DNA of 64,000 bases from Pyrenophora tritici-repentis (Eukaryota; Ascomycota; Dothideomycetes; Pleosporales; Pleosporaceae). Both the position numbers and the translations under genes were made by a program. This document shows positions 17,908 through 29,000 of the stretch, piece after piece. The stretch's first letter is position 1, and the number at the start of each line of letters is the position of its first letter. The notes beneath the pieces are model-generated. The model worked only from the letters and a program-made list of their open reading frames with translations. It did not search any database and had not been told where the DNA came from. The stretch covers positions 6,634,001 through 6,698,000 of the forward strand of contig NC_089390.1 of assembly GCF_003171515.1 (NCBI RefSeq), written 5' to 3'.

Positions 17908-20311
17908 ATGCGCACGCCGCTGGCTTTCTCCGGAAAGGCCTGGCATGGGCCGGGAAACGGAGCTCTGTTTTCCCAAATACTGTCGCGCATCTCGACGATT
18001 ACTCCAGCGACATCGAGATCGTTCGCTTCAAGTCCGATATCCAAGCCCTCGTTATATAGAGGGTCGCCAAATACCGCCGCAGCATATATTTTCCCCCCGC
18101 CGTCAATACTCGGATCCGCAACTGCGGGCACTATCCGCCACCATGGCATACAACAATCAATTCGAATGTTCACCGTGTCGCGGTTATTGGCCGAGGTTAC
18201 TAGCAATACAAAACCTTTAAGACAGCGCAAGTCTTACAGGGATGAGATCAAGGAAAAGGGCATTGTGGACGTGGAAGAGCACGATGGCGAGGCCGAGGCC
18301 GAGGAACAAGGCTTCGCAAAGTCGGAAAAGGCAACACAAGCAAAACAAGTCAACCTAAGTGCGAAGCTCAGTAAGGATGGCTCGGGCTCGGGAGGCACAC
18401 CGGGTGGTATGAAGGAAATTTGGAGGTTGATCAAGATCGCCCGTCCCGAATTGGGGACGCTCTCTTGGGCATTCCTATTCTTGATTATCGGATCTGGTAT
18501 CTCTCTATCTGTACCCTTCTCAATTGGTAAAATCCTGGACGCCGCAACTTCGACCGAGAATACCGACGGACTGCTCTTCGGAATGACCCCCGCTGTCTTC
18601 TACTTCGCTCTAGCCGGTGTCCTGACAACAGGCGCTGCTTTCAACTTTGGTCGTATCATCATTTTACGAATCGTCGGAGAGCGTATCGTTGCACGTCTAC
18701 GATCGCAGCTGTACCGCAAAACCTTTGTCCAAAACGCCGAGTTCTTTGACGCAAACAGGGTTGGAGACCTCATCTCCCGCCTTGGTTCCGATACTATTAT
18801 TGTTGGAAAGAGCATTACACAGAACTTGTCGGATGGGCTGCGTGCGCTAGTCAGCGGTGCAGCTGGTTTCGCCATGATGGGTTTCGTCAGTCTCAAGCTT
18901 ACCGGTATTCTCGCTTTGATCGCTCCACCTGTAGCACTCGTCGCCTTCTTCTCGGGTCGATCTTTACGGAACCTCAGTCGAAAGATTCAAAAGAACCTGG
19001 GAACCCTGACCAAGATCGCTGAAGAGCGATTGGGCAACGTCAGGACCAGTCAAGCCTTTGCTGGTGAGGTTCAAGAAGCGTCGCGTTATAATCGTCAGAT
19101 CAAGAGGATATTCGCCCTAGGAAAGAAAGAAGCTGTAGTAGCTGCCACTTTCTACGGCAGTACAGGACTCATGGGTAACTTGACAATCATTTCTATCCTT
19201 TACGTTGGTAGCAACATGGTTAAGAACGGTGTCATCTCTATTGGTGAGCTTTCATCGTTCTTGATGTACACCGTTTACGCCGGTTCAAGTATGGTTGGTT
19301 TGTCTGGTTTCTACGGTGAAATGATGAAGGGCGTCGGAGCTGCCAGTCGTCTCTTTGAGCTTCAAGATCGCAATCCGACTATCTCGCCGACCAAGGGTCT
19401 ACCAGTCAAGTCGGCACGCGGCCCAATTGAGTTCAAGAACGTATCCTTCAGCTATCCCACCAGACCAGCTGTTACGATTTTCAAGGACCTGAACTTCAAG
19501 ATCGAACAGGGTACCAATGTCGCTATTGTAGCCCCTAGCGGAGCTGGAAAGTCTACAGTCGCCAGCCTGCTTTTGCGCTTCTACGTTCCGAACACAGGTA
19601 CCATTACGATTGATGGGAGAGATATTACCACCTTGAACGCGAAGCAATTGAGGAGAAAGATCGGTTATGTCGGTCAGGAGCCTGTGTTGTTCTCCGGAAC
19701 CATCGCAGAAAACATCGCATATGGTGTACCCAACGCCACTCGCGCCGAGATAGTGGCTGCTGCGCGAAAGGCTAACTGCCAGTTCATCAGCGACTTCGTA
19801 AGTATCAGCTTCTGTATAGGTAGTATGTCGCTAACGAGTGTAGCCCGACGGCCTTGAGACCCACGCTGGTGCACGGGGTACACAACTCTCCGGTGGACAA
19901 AAGCAACGCATTGCTATTGCACGAGCACTGATCAAAAAGCCCGATATTCTCATCCTCGACGAAGCTACCAGTGCCCTTGACGCAGAGTCCGAGACTCTTG
20001 TCAACCAAGCTCTGAATAAGCTTCTCCAGGAAAACAACACTACTATTAGCATTGCCCATCGTCTGTCGACCATCAAGCGCTCCGATCGCATCATTTGCAT
20101 CGACTCTGATGGCAGAGTAGCCGAGGAAGGCACCTACGAGCAGCTCAGCTCCAACCCAGAGGGCGCCTTCAACAAGCTTATGGAGTGGCAAATGAGCGGA
20201 GGCGATGTTCCTGCAAAGGATGTCAAGGCGCCGCAGCCCACTGATGAGGAGGACATCCAACGAGAGCTCGATGAAGAGAAGGACGAGGTTGCGGCCCGCA
20301 ATCGTGGCTAG
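17908..20311 (+). CDS. MDL1: Mitochondrial half-size ABC transporter, MDL1/ABCB10 type
   Basis: 785 residues from two exons, 17908-19797 and 19844-20311 (46-nt intron). The N-terminus is Arg/Ser-rich with few acids ([27 protein letters not shown]), a likely mitochondrial presequence. A six-helix membrane domain spans about 170-480 and the nucleotide-binding domain about 505-760: Walker A at 542-550, [12 protein letters not shown]-loop, LSGGQKQR signature, [12 protein letters not shown]alker B and IAHRLST H-loop. Family members sit in the inner membrane; yeast Mdl1 exports peptides from the matrix. The first Walker A residue is Ala (APSGAGKST) instead of the usual Gly. The tail is acidic. An MDL2-like assignment is possible. 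Confidence 0.92.
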
Positions 20312-20932
20312 ATAAACGCCGATATTTTTTACTTGTTATACCAGAAAAGTCGTATTGGCGATATAGGGCGGGCTTCCGTGCCTTAACGAACGGAGCTACT
20401 GGATACTGTGTATGCAACCCCACTGTTACCAGATAGCGGCTGAGTCCAGCATATGTTTGGTATAGAACCATGCTGCGTTTCCAAACCAGCAATATCTCAT
20501 GTTAGAATGGATGTGTGGTGGCATGGAATGTTCATAGAACAATCCGCTGAAGGTATGAGCTTGAACTCTCAGTCGGCTTGCCGTAGCTAGTTACGGCATC
20601 ACACAGCATTGAAACTCTGTATTTTATCCAAGGGTCAGGCGCTTTGCAAGCGTTTAACACCCATAATCGAATGTTCTTCCCCCCTCAACAATGTTCTTTG
20701 TCCCAATTATACAAGATGGAAGCCACGCCATACGTAGTGGTTACAATCATGACATAATGACAACTAAGCCTAAACAACACATGCAAAGCATCGCGATGAA
20801 CGCGATGGTGACGTCATGCGTCTAGAACCTCACGCACTCTATGCTGACGCTGCATAGCATAACAAGCAAACCTCATATCTATATTACCTTCCCCGCTCCC
20901 CAAAAGCCTACAGCTGATTCATAAAATACTCA
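20312..20932. other. Intergenic: MDL1 3' end and cupin promoter
   Basis: No gene seen. It holds the transporter 3' UTR and the region upstream of the cupin gene, including a perfect CRE palindrome at 20809-20816. Confidence 0.5.
20809..20816. promoter_or_regulatory. CRE-type bZIP site upstream of the cupin gene
   Basis: TGACGTCA is a perfect 8-bp palindrome 117 bases before the cupin ATG. CRE/ATF sites are bound by bZIP stress regulators in fungi. One chance match is expected in a window of this size, so position is the main support. Confidence 0.35.
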
Positions 20933-21607
20933 ATGCTTAAAACCATATCTTGCCTCCTGCAATTGAGCTCCAAACGCCTAGCATTTCCACTCCGCAGCTT
21001 CAGCAGCAGCACTGGTAGATTAGCAGCAGCAAACCCGAAAATGGACGCGTACAAGAAAGTCGGAAACAGGGAAGATGCACCACCAAAGCACGAAATGGTA
21101 CACTTCGCAGGTCTCCTGAGTGAAAAGAGGAGTTTTGGAGATTTCAGAACAGTCCTACACACCGGGCTATACAGTGCGTTGCCCTCCATCCCCTTCCCTT
21201 TCCCTTACGACTCTAACACCCACCCCCCAGGCCAGCTCGTAGCCATGGAAATCCCACCTCACGGCGAAATCGGCGACGAAGTCCACACGGTCGATCAAAT
21301 CCTGCTCTTCACATCGGGCCGCGGCCTGGCCACCGTCGCGGGAAAAAACCAACAAGTAAAAGCCGGCGACGTTGTTGTTGTGCCGGCGGGGACGCAGCAC
21401 CAATTTGTGACTCAGGGCGAGGAGCCGCTCGAGTTGATTACCGTGTATAGCCCCGCGGAGCATCTGCCGAGTAGCGTGCATAAGACTAAGGAGGAGGGGG
21501 ATAAGGCTGAGGAAGATGGGGTTGATGAGGCGCCTGAGTGGGCGGGGAGGGGGAAGAGTGAGAATGAGAAGGATGGTTTGGTTAAGGAGAGTGGAAAGTA
21601 TGAATGA
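20933..21607 (+). CDS. Small cupin-domain protein
   Basis: A probable 205-residue protein from exons 20933-21173 and 21231-21607. The 57-nt intron has a GTGCGT donor, a CTAAC branch element and a CCCCAG acceptor. It keeps frame and has no stop, so an unspliced reading gives 224 residues with a Pro-rich insert just before the cupin strands. The cupin motifs are GEIGDEVHTVDQILLFTSGRG and GDVVVVPAGTQHQFV, with metal-ligand-like His and Glu. The N-terminus (LLQLSSKRLAFPLRSFSSS) resembles a mitochondrial presequence, and the C-terminus is a charged disordered tail. Proteins of this type are often annotated as mannose-6-phosphate-isomerase-like, but the substrate cannot be inferred. Confidence 0.85.
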   Translation: MLKTISCLLQLSSKRLAFPLRSFSSSTGRLAAANPKMDAYKKVGNREDAPPKHEMVHFAGLLSEKRSFGDFRTVLHTGLYSALPSIPFPFPYDSNTHPPGQLVAMEIPPHGEIGDEVHTVDQILLFTSGRGLATVAGKNQQVKAGDVVVVPAGTQHQFVTQGEEPLELITVYSPAEHLPSSVHKTKEEGDKAEEDGVDEAPEWAGRGKSENEKDGLVKESGKYE

Positions 21608-21943
21608 GCAGAGTTGGGTTGATGTCGGGTTTGGATGGAAGTGATGTCAGTGAAGTGGTTGAAATAGTTTCAGACAATCCGATACGTGTGACCCGAAGCT
21701 TTTGTTCTTCTTAGGGTATCAAGGACGAGTACGGGACTTTACGTGTGGTTTTACCTTTTGATATATACTGTCAAGATAGATACTTGCAATTACTCCATGA
21801 CGCCAGCTCTATGTAAGTTCAATGCCATGAATTTAATGTACTAGGCTTGGTTCGATACGCATGAGAAACCGTAGTTTGTCATATTTCCTTCCGTGGACCA
21901 TGTCAACATGGAAACCCCCTCTATCTACAAAGCCAGTCACTTT
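21608..21943. other. Convergent 3' ends, no gene
   Basis: 336 bp between the stop codons of the cupin gene (plus) and the ABCG transporter (minus). AT-rich with no coding signal, presumably the two 3' UTRs and polyadenylation sites. Confidence 0.5.
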
Positions 21944-24900
21944 TTACATCTCAATTGGATTCTTCTTCTTCCGCCACCCTCCACATTTCTTCCACGCCTT
22001 CCCAACCCACCGCTCCTTAACCATCTTCAAAACAACATACGCCAAAAACCTATACACGACTGCGCATATACCAAGCGCCATGAGATTCATCTCCGGGTTC
22101 TTGTCCAAGTTGTACAGATCAAGCACTTGCTCCCCGGTCTGTATGGGACACTGTCCATTGATCCTCTGCCAGTCCTCGCATGTGAATTTCAAACCACGCA
22201 GCGTAAACGGCGCCATATTGCCAATCGCCCACCTCACAGGCGAGAGATGGTTCCACGCCTGCAAGAACGGGGGTACATCGAGCGACAAGACACCGCCCAT
22301 GATCTGCGCGACGCTGAGGAAGACGGCCATGCAGTTTACGGAAAATCCGGTATGCGTGAAGAAGGTGTTGAATGCAATACCGAGACTTTCACCGCAGCTG
22401 GTGATGCAGAAGGCGTTGAAGCTGATGATGAAATACGTTTGTACATTGCGTTCTAGGCCGACGGCGAAGACAGCGAGTACGGAGAAGATGAGGCAGCTTA
22501 TTATTTCAAAGGGCGTGGTGAGGGAGATGTAGGTGAGGAAGAAAGCGTCGACGCCGTAGATACCGTCATCATAGTCGCGGTAGAAGACGTCGCGGTCGAT
22601 GGGGTAGATAGAGACATTGTTAAGCACTGTTTCGAGTCAGTCAGTACATCTGGAAATAACACGTCTTCAGGCATAAACTTACTGCCAACAAAGTACAAAG
22701 GCGCGATTTCTACCAAGAAACCCATCCTGTTCTGGATGGAGAAATAATCCGTCTTGAGCGGTGAAAAGTAGAGTGCGAGAACGAGTCCTAAGCCTACTAC
22801 TTGCATAATACGCGCAATGAGGATCTCGGGCTGGCGGAACATGTTCTTGATCGCACGCCGGATTAGGATGGAATAAGCTGTAGCAAAGGACGATGGTTCG
22901 CGTGCCATACTTCCTAGCTCTGCAGGCGTAGTAATTGAGCCAGTGCGCGCGATGGGGAACCGATCCGCATTCCATGACTCAATTAGACTGCGGACTTTTT
23001 GTCTACTGATCCTCTCGCGGGCTGCATGCTGGAGATCAACGGTGATGAGGTCGAGGGCGAAGTCAGCGGGGTTAACGTGTCGTGGACATTCGTGGCCCAG
23101 ACTGGCGAAATGGGGTAGCATGTCCTTGGCTGGGCCGGCGTAGACGGGGTGGCCGCCGCGAGCGAGAAGTAGAATGTTGCCAAAGTGACTGAAGAGGTCG
23201 CTTCGTGGCTGGTGGATTGTGATGATGAGCGTGCGGCCTTCTTGTGCTAAACCGCGCAGCACATCCATTATAGACAGCGCTGTGAAGGCATCGAGTCCTG
23301 ACAGCGGCTCGTCGAGGAGGAGTACGCGTGGTTCGGTGAGGATCTGGACGGCGATGGTGACGCGACGTTTCTCGCCACCGCTGATGCCCTTGATGATATC
23401 GTTTCCGATGAGATTGTCTGCACAGTCTTTGAGACCCATCTTCAGGAGAACCTCCTCAGCTTTCTGGGTCTTCTGTTCCTTCGTCATCCATTTTGGTAGA
23501 CGTAGGCCGGCTGCGTAGCGGAGCGTTTCGCGTACTGTTAGGGATGCGAGAAGGGCGTCATCATCTTGAGTAACATAACAAGAAATTGAATGTACGACTT
23601 CTCGCGCGGGTATCAACCCGTTGTAGGTCATAGAACCAAATAGCTTGTACCGCGTCCATGTGTCGTCTTTGAGCCGCATTGCCATGCTGTTGAGCAGTGA
23701 TGTTTTTCCAGAACCCGAAGGCCCCATGATTACATTCAAGGATCCAGGTTGGAAGTCCGCAGTGAGCGGCTTGAGGATAGGCTTCGTCCATCGTTTCCGC
23801 AACGACCGCTTTTCCACGTCCATCGCATACCCATTCAAGCGAATGTCGATGGTCCTAACGTTTTCGGCAGGTCGCTCGCTCATCTTCTCCTTGCCAGCAG
23901 AAGCGTCCACAGTCGATGGCCTGGCACGCGCCATTGCGATTTCTGCGTTCCAGAATTTCAGCAGCAGACCAGCGCCAATGTAGAAGGTAATGGCGAAACC
24001 GAGAAGCGCCATAATGGGCCTCCAGATCCAATTCTTCGGGAAGCCCAGAGACTGCATGATGAAATCTCCATCGTACTCTTTGCAAGCAAGGTTTGATCGT
24101 CCACCCTCGTACGGACAGTCGTAGAACGCACCAGTGAACTCATTGGCACAAAGAGCCCCGAAAGCGTAAAAGACGTACGCAATCCACTTGGTCCATCTAA
24201 CGTAAATTGGTATTGTGTTCGACTGGATGAAGTAGCCACAAGCCATCGACTGCAGGGTATACCCCAGATTAGCAACCAGACTGGCGCCGGCAAAGTTTCT
24301 TGAGACTGCAACGCATAGCATAGCATAGGCAACAGCGATATAATGATGCAACAATATGATGCTGAAGAAAGTGAGAAACTGGGCTCCGTCTGCACGAAAG
24401 CCACAGAAGAAATAGTAGATTAGTGAGAAAACCAGAGGGACTGGGATATCTTCAATGAGGATTCGAGCCAGTCTCCTGGAGATGAGAAATGCTGGTATGC
24501 TGACAACACCCTGTCGCGCTTCTTCGTCAAAAAGTTGGATGTCGGTGGTCAGTCGGTATGTCTCGTAGAGAAGGATCAGGTAGCCTTGGAGCGCAGCTGC
24601 GTTGTACAGTGCTCCTTGTCGGGATCGTATGCCAGAGAGTGAGCCGTCGAGCTGTAGGAAGATCCATCCTGTGATAACTGCCATGCTAACGGCCTCAAAA
24701 AGACTACCAAACATGCCTGATGTGGTCAGTATCTAGTTCAACTACGGTCGTATTTGTCTTACCCATAGGATCGCGAATCGTCACAGTCCAAGTTCGCACA
24801 GTGAGCACCCGGGTCTGCTGTATGAATGAGGTATGGTTGGCCCGCCTTTCCTTTCTTTGGGACTTGGTGAGAGCGGTACTCGGAGCCCTTGAACCATCCT

Positions 24901-26017
24901 TCTCATTGAAGCCGCTTTGGGGATTTGCTCTCCAAGCTTCGATCACCCGACCGACGCGTTGTTGAGCAGCCATTTCTGCCTCCGCACTCCGATTGTCGAC
25001 ACTGACGACGTCGATTAAGTACTCTGCTGGATTTGTGAAGGGCGGCATCTCATGCCCGAGTTTTGCGAAGTATGGCAGGCACTCTTTCGCGTTACCGGCA
25101 TACGCGGGCTTTCCTCTCGATAGGAGAATGACATTGTCAAAAAGGTCCCAAATCTCCGAGCGTGGCTGGTGAATTGTGACTATGATTGTTCTCCCTTGCC
25201 TAGCTAGGGTTTGCAATGTTTTAACCACCTGGAAGGCACTCGTAGAGTCCAGACCACTAGTTGGTTCGTCCAGCCAAAGGAGAGAAGGGTTCGACAGCAA
25301 TTGGACGCCAATACTCGTTCTCCGCTTCTCTCCTCCAGAACACCCTTTATGCTCGTTGTTTCCGATCCTCGTGTCTGCTGCCTCTTTCAACCCCAATTCC
25401 AAGATGACGTCTTCAACCAACTGCTTCTTCTCCTTCGCGCTGACAGTTGATGGAAGTCGGAGTTGCGCAGCATATGTCAAAGTTTCTCTAACAGTGAGAG
25501 TGTGCAACAGGATATCCTGTTGTATAACATACGCGGTTCGCACTTGTGATCCATCTTCGCTTCCATTGAACAATGTCCGACCCGATGTGATGAGCCGATT
25601 GTTGCTTTGGATGCGACCGCTCATAGAATTCAGCAAGGATGTTTTCCCACTGCCACTTCCTCCTATGATGGCGGTAAGACTCCCGGCTGGCATATCTGCA
25701 CATATGTCATTGAGTATAGTTTTGACATGGCTGTGGCTGGGTGGCGTTTTTTGCTTTGAGAATATCCGCGATAGCGCATTTGGCGATTCATCAACAGATA
25801 CTGAGAGATGTTCGAGTCGGACAGCCACAGGGTCTACTTCGCGTAGGGAAAGGCCGTGATCGTCGTTTGTTGATATGTTCGTGGAGCCGCGGTGGAGTGG
25901 CGCTGCACGTGTCGCCTCCTCTTCTCTAGGTTCCGGGTTGGGCGACGCCTCCACTTGCAATTCCTCATTCTTACTCGGGTCTTTTACATCCGTCTCACTC
26001 TTTGCTAGCGGCCCCAT
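21944..26017 (-). CDS. Full-size ABCG transporter (NBD-TMD-NBD-TMD)
   Basis: 1,323 residues from three minus-strand exons: 26017-24763, 24716-22683 and 22626-21944. The introns are 46 and 56 nt and GT..AG. Domain 1 has GGSGSGKTSLLN, CSGGEKRRTSIG and LLWLDEPTSGLD. Membrane domain 1 begins right after the first intron (FGSLFEAVSMAVITGWIFLQ). Domain 2 has GPSGSGKTSLLNSM, ISGGEKRRVTIA and VLLLDEPLSGLD, followed by the second membrane domain (YFVG/MLNNVSIYP across intron 2). All catalytic motifs are present in both halves. Each half looks like an ABCG/White-type unit, so the protein resembles two fused half-transporters rather than a classical PDR pump. Expected in the plasma membrane exporting lipids, drugs or metabolites; substrate unknown. 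The start follows a 6.8-kb gene-free region. Confidence 0.92.
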
Positions 26018-29000
26018 GGTGAGCGTCTGCAGCTTCAACCTTAACAGCACATAATCAACAAGGAAAGCGCGAAGCAGTAAGAGACGGAAAGTTACCCACC
26101 AGCTGAACGCGCCTAGATCCTTTCACCCGCCACCGCAGGATATTCGGCTAGTACTAATATGTCGATGTTTAAAACAAGCAATCACTATACAGGGTGACCT
26201 AGTCTTTGTTGGACTATCGAACATGTACATTGCTTATCTTTTCATCTTTTAAAGTTTATGATTTCAGCGGTTTTAGAGACAAAAAGAATATGGTAGCTTT
26301 CTTTTACTGATCTCGAGTGTCAATCTGCTATTAGGCTATGGTTATATTAGCTCTATGGACGACACGGACTGCAACCCAGTAACTGCTTGCCTCGGTTGCG
26401 AACCGAAGTGCATGTGGGGCTTGGCCAGGTGCCCGAATCGTGCAAGTCTCAAGTTGGTGTAGACACTGGCATCCCAACAAAAGATCAGAAAGACGTCTGG
26501 ACTCTAATGAAACTGCAGTTCACATGATACTACGCAGTTTACTTTAGCAGCCTTGTAGTGGCTTCAACTCAATTAAACCGTTGAATGCCGTTGAAAATCC
26601 AAACTTTCTGGCAGTGGAACAGGAAGCACGTTCCAGCCACACCATGTACGTTCTGCCCATTCGGGATAGCGCGCACTCCTGCGCAATATCCTGTGCAGCA
26701 GACCAGACTCTTTTTCCCATGGCGCACTGTTTCTGAGGCTTTAGTTGTATCAACCCCGGATTGAACGATTCATGAAGTCCGGAAGGGACCGAAACGACAA
26801 GAGAAGGTGAAGACAAAGGGTCCAATGTGTCAAAAGCTAGGCATTGGTGATGCATTAGTAATCCGGTGAACAAAGCCTGACACTACCACCTGGGTGTCAT
26901 AACATACTTGACAGTGTTGGTAAGCGCCTAGTAGGCATGCCTGGCGACTACAGTGGCCTTTTTACACTAGTATGTTTAGTATCTTACGACACCCGGGTGC
27001 TACTGTACCTACGGTACCCATCGATGAAGCAACGCAATGAATGAGTGGAGCGATACCGTGCCGCAAACTTGCATCGGGAAGGGGAGTATCCGAAGTCTGC
27101 TCGAGCAGCAAGAAGGACATGTGCGACATGATAAGGGCGTCTAAGTACCCGCAAGCAAATTTTACACTGGAGACTCGAAGCAGGCATCTATCAAGTTTCT
27201 CCCGAAAAATGTAGGTAATTCCAGCAGCAGGAGAGTAGCTTCATCCACAAGCGCGCATGCGCCTCCATCATGTTGCATCACTAGCGCATGCGCCGCATGG
27301 ATGCAAGCGAACACAGCCCACCAGCCAGTTCAACTAGCGGGCCCCCCATCTTTCATAAGACACTCCCGTACCATTCTCTGGGCCAGGCCTTCCCTACGAG
27401 TATTTCTCGGAACGCACGAACACGCAAGCCATCCCACTTAAGCTTTCGATCATGCACCAACGACATCCGGGCCCCCCCACATGGCTTCCGAGATCTTGTG
27501 GCCCTTCCTGGAACGACAACAGTGGGGCGCAACATGGTTTGCCGTCATTCGTTAAGGGAAACCATGGCGGCAGCGGGAGGATTCCAACAAGGTTTTCTCT
27601 TGCCTTGATGGGTGGTAATATCCACAATCCACCTCACGCCAAACAGCCTCGGCAGATTTCTTTGGTTTTTGATCGATAAACGGCTGGCTGACTGGCGGCC
27701 TCGTCTGGCTTGGCCTATCCCCATCCCCCTGCATTTCAAAAGTCAAGGCGTGCCCCATTTCACCCTTTTCTCCGTGACATTTCATCTCATTGGGTGGGAG
27801 ATTCATTCCGCTCTCCAGTCAAGGTGATAGCAACGGACATAATAGAGTCCAGTATTTTCACATTGACAACCCAGGTCCCACCAGGTCGATGATTCGCAGC
27901 CGGGGAAATTTCCCGATTTTGCGTCCCTCTTGGTTGACGACACGACATAATAAAAGGGCCGAAGAGTACCTGGTCGACGTGTCCCCAGTTTCCTAATCCC
28001 GCGACGTTCGTATTTGCGGGTGGAAGGGAGGGACAAACCACGCGGGATGATGTACCGCTGCAGAGGTGACATTCATCCCACCTCGTTGGCCCAATTCGCC
28101 ACGGCACCAGGAGCCGAACGGAAACGGTTCTAGAAGAGAAAAAAAGATTAAGTTCCCATGGTAGGCTAAACATGTGCATGTTGAAATGCCATGCTGTCTC
28201 AAAAGCCACAAGTACCAGCCGCATCTGCGCTGCCTTGGCCGTGCATGACCGATAGTAGATTTTATGCCAACCAGGTATAGGGCCAGGCACACCGGTATCT
28301 TGGGGAAGGATCAATATCGTTTCGGCTGCTGGCCTTTGCGCAAGAAGGAGACCCCGAGTTTTGGGTGTGGATGATTGAGAGGGGTCTTGCGGGTCCGATT
28401 TCCAGCCTGTCAATGCGATTTCTGACCCCCCTCTCTCCGCCTCCACTTTACGATTGCAATACAGACGAGACTTGAAAGCATAGTTTGATGTGTATAATTC
28501 TCAAGGGGTAATGTCTCCGCCTTGGGGGGGGGGTTGTGGCAGTGGGGCTGGTGATGGTCGCACAGTTCCTGTTTTGCGGCTCCTGCTTTTTCTCAATCTT
28601 TGCCGGTCAGATATCTCGCACCCATGTCATGATCGGGGTTTGGCGATTCTTGGATTCTCAGGCCCGGGTATCATCCTATACGTGGGTTTTGCACGGCCGA
28701 CAGGTAATGTACGATATCTTACGCGATTGCAGTTAATTGTCCGCGACAAACTTATCCACACCATGCGTTCCGCCAGCCTCGCTCGCTTGCAGCCAAGCAC
28801 GCCGGTCAACGAAGGCGCGTCTGAACAAGTGTCACCTGAGCTGGAGGATTGTGTCAGCCCTACACCCTCTTTTCACCGTTGAACAACGGCCAAGCATCGC
28901 GTACGGAGACCCCAACCGAAAGCCACGCGACTGCCTAATGCATGGAATGCTGACAGCCGACCATTCATCGTTGTCTTCCATGGGTAATTGATAGCTTGAT

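Noticed and set aside
27787..28446. Minus-strand 219-codon open frame
   Set aside because: No recognisable domain, unusual composition and several open frames on both strands. Likely chance in a gene-free region.
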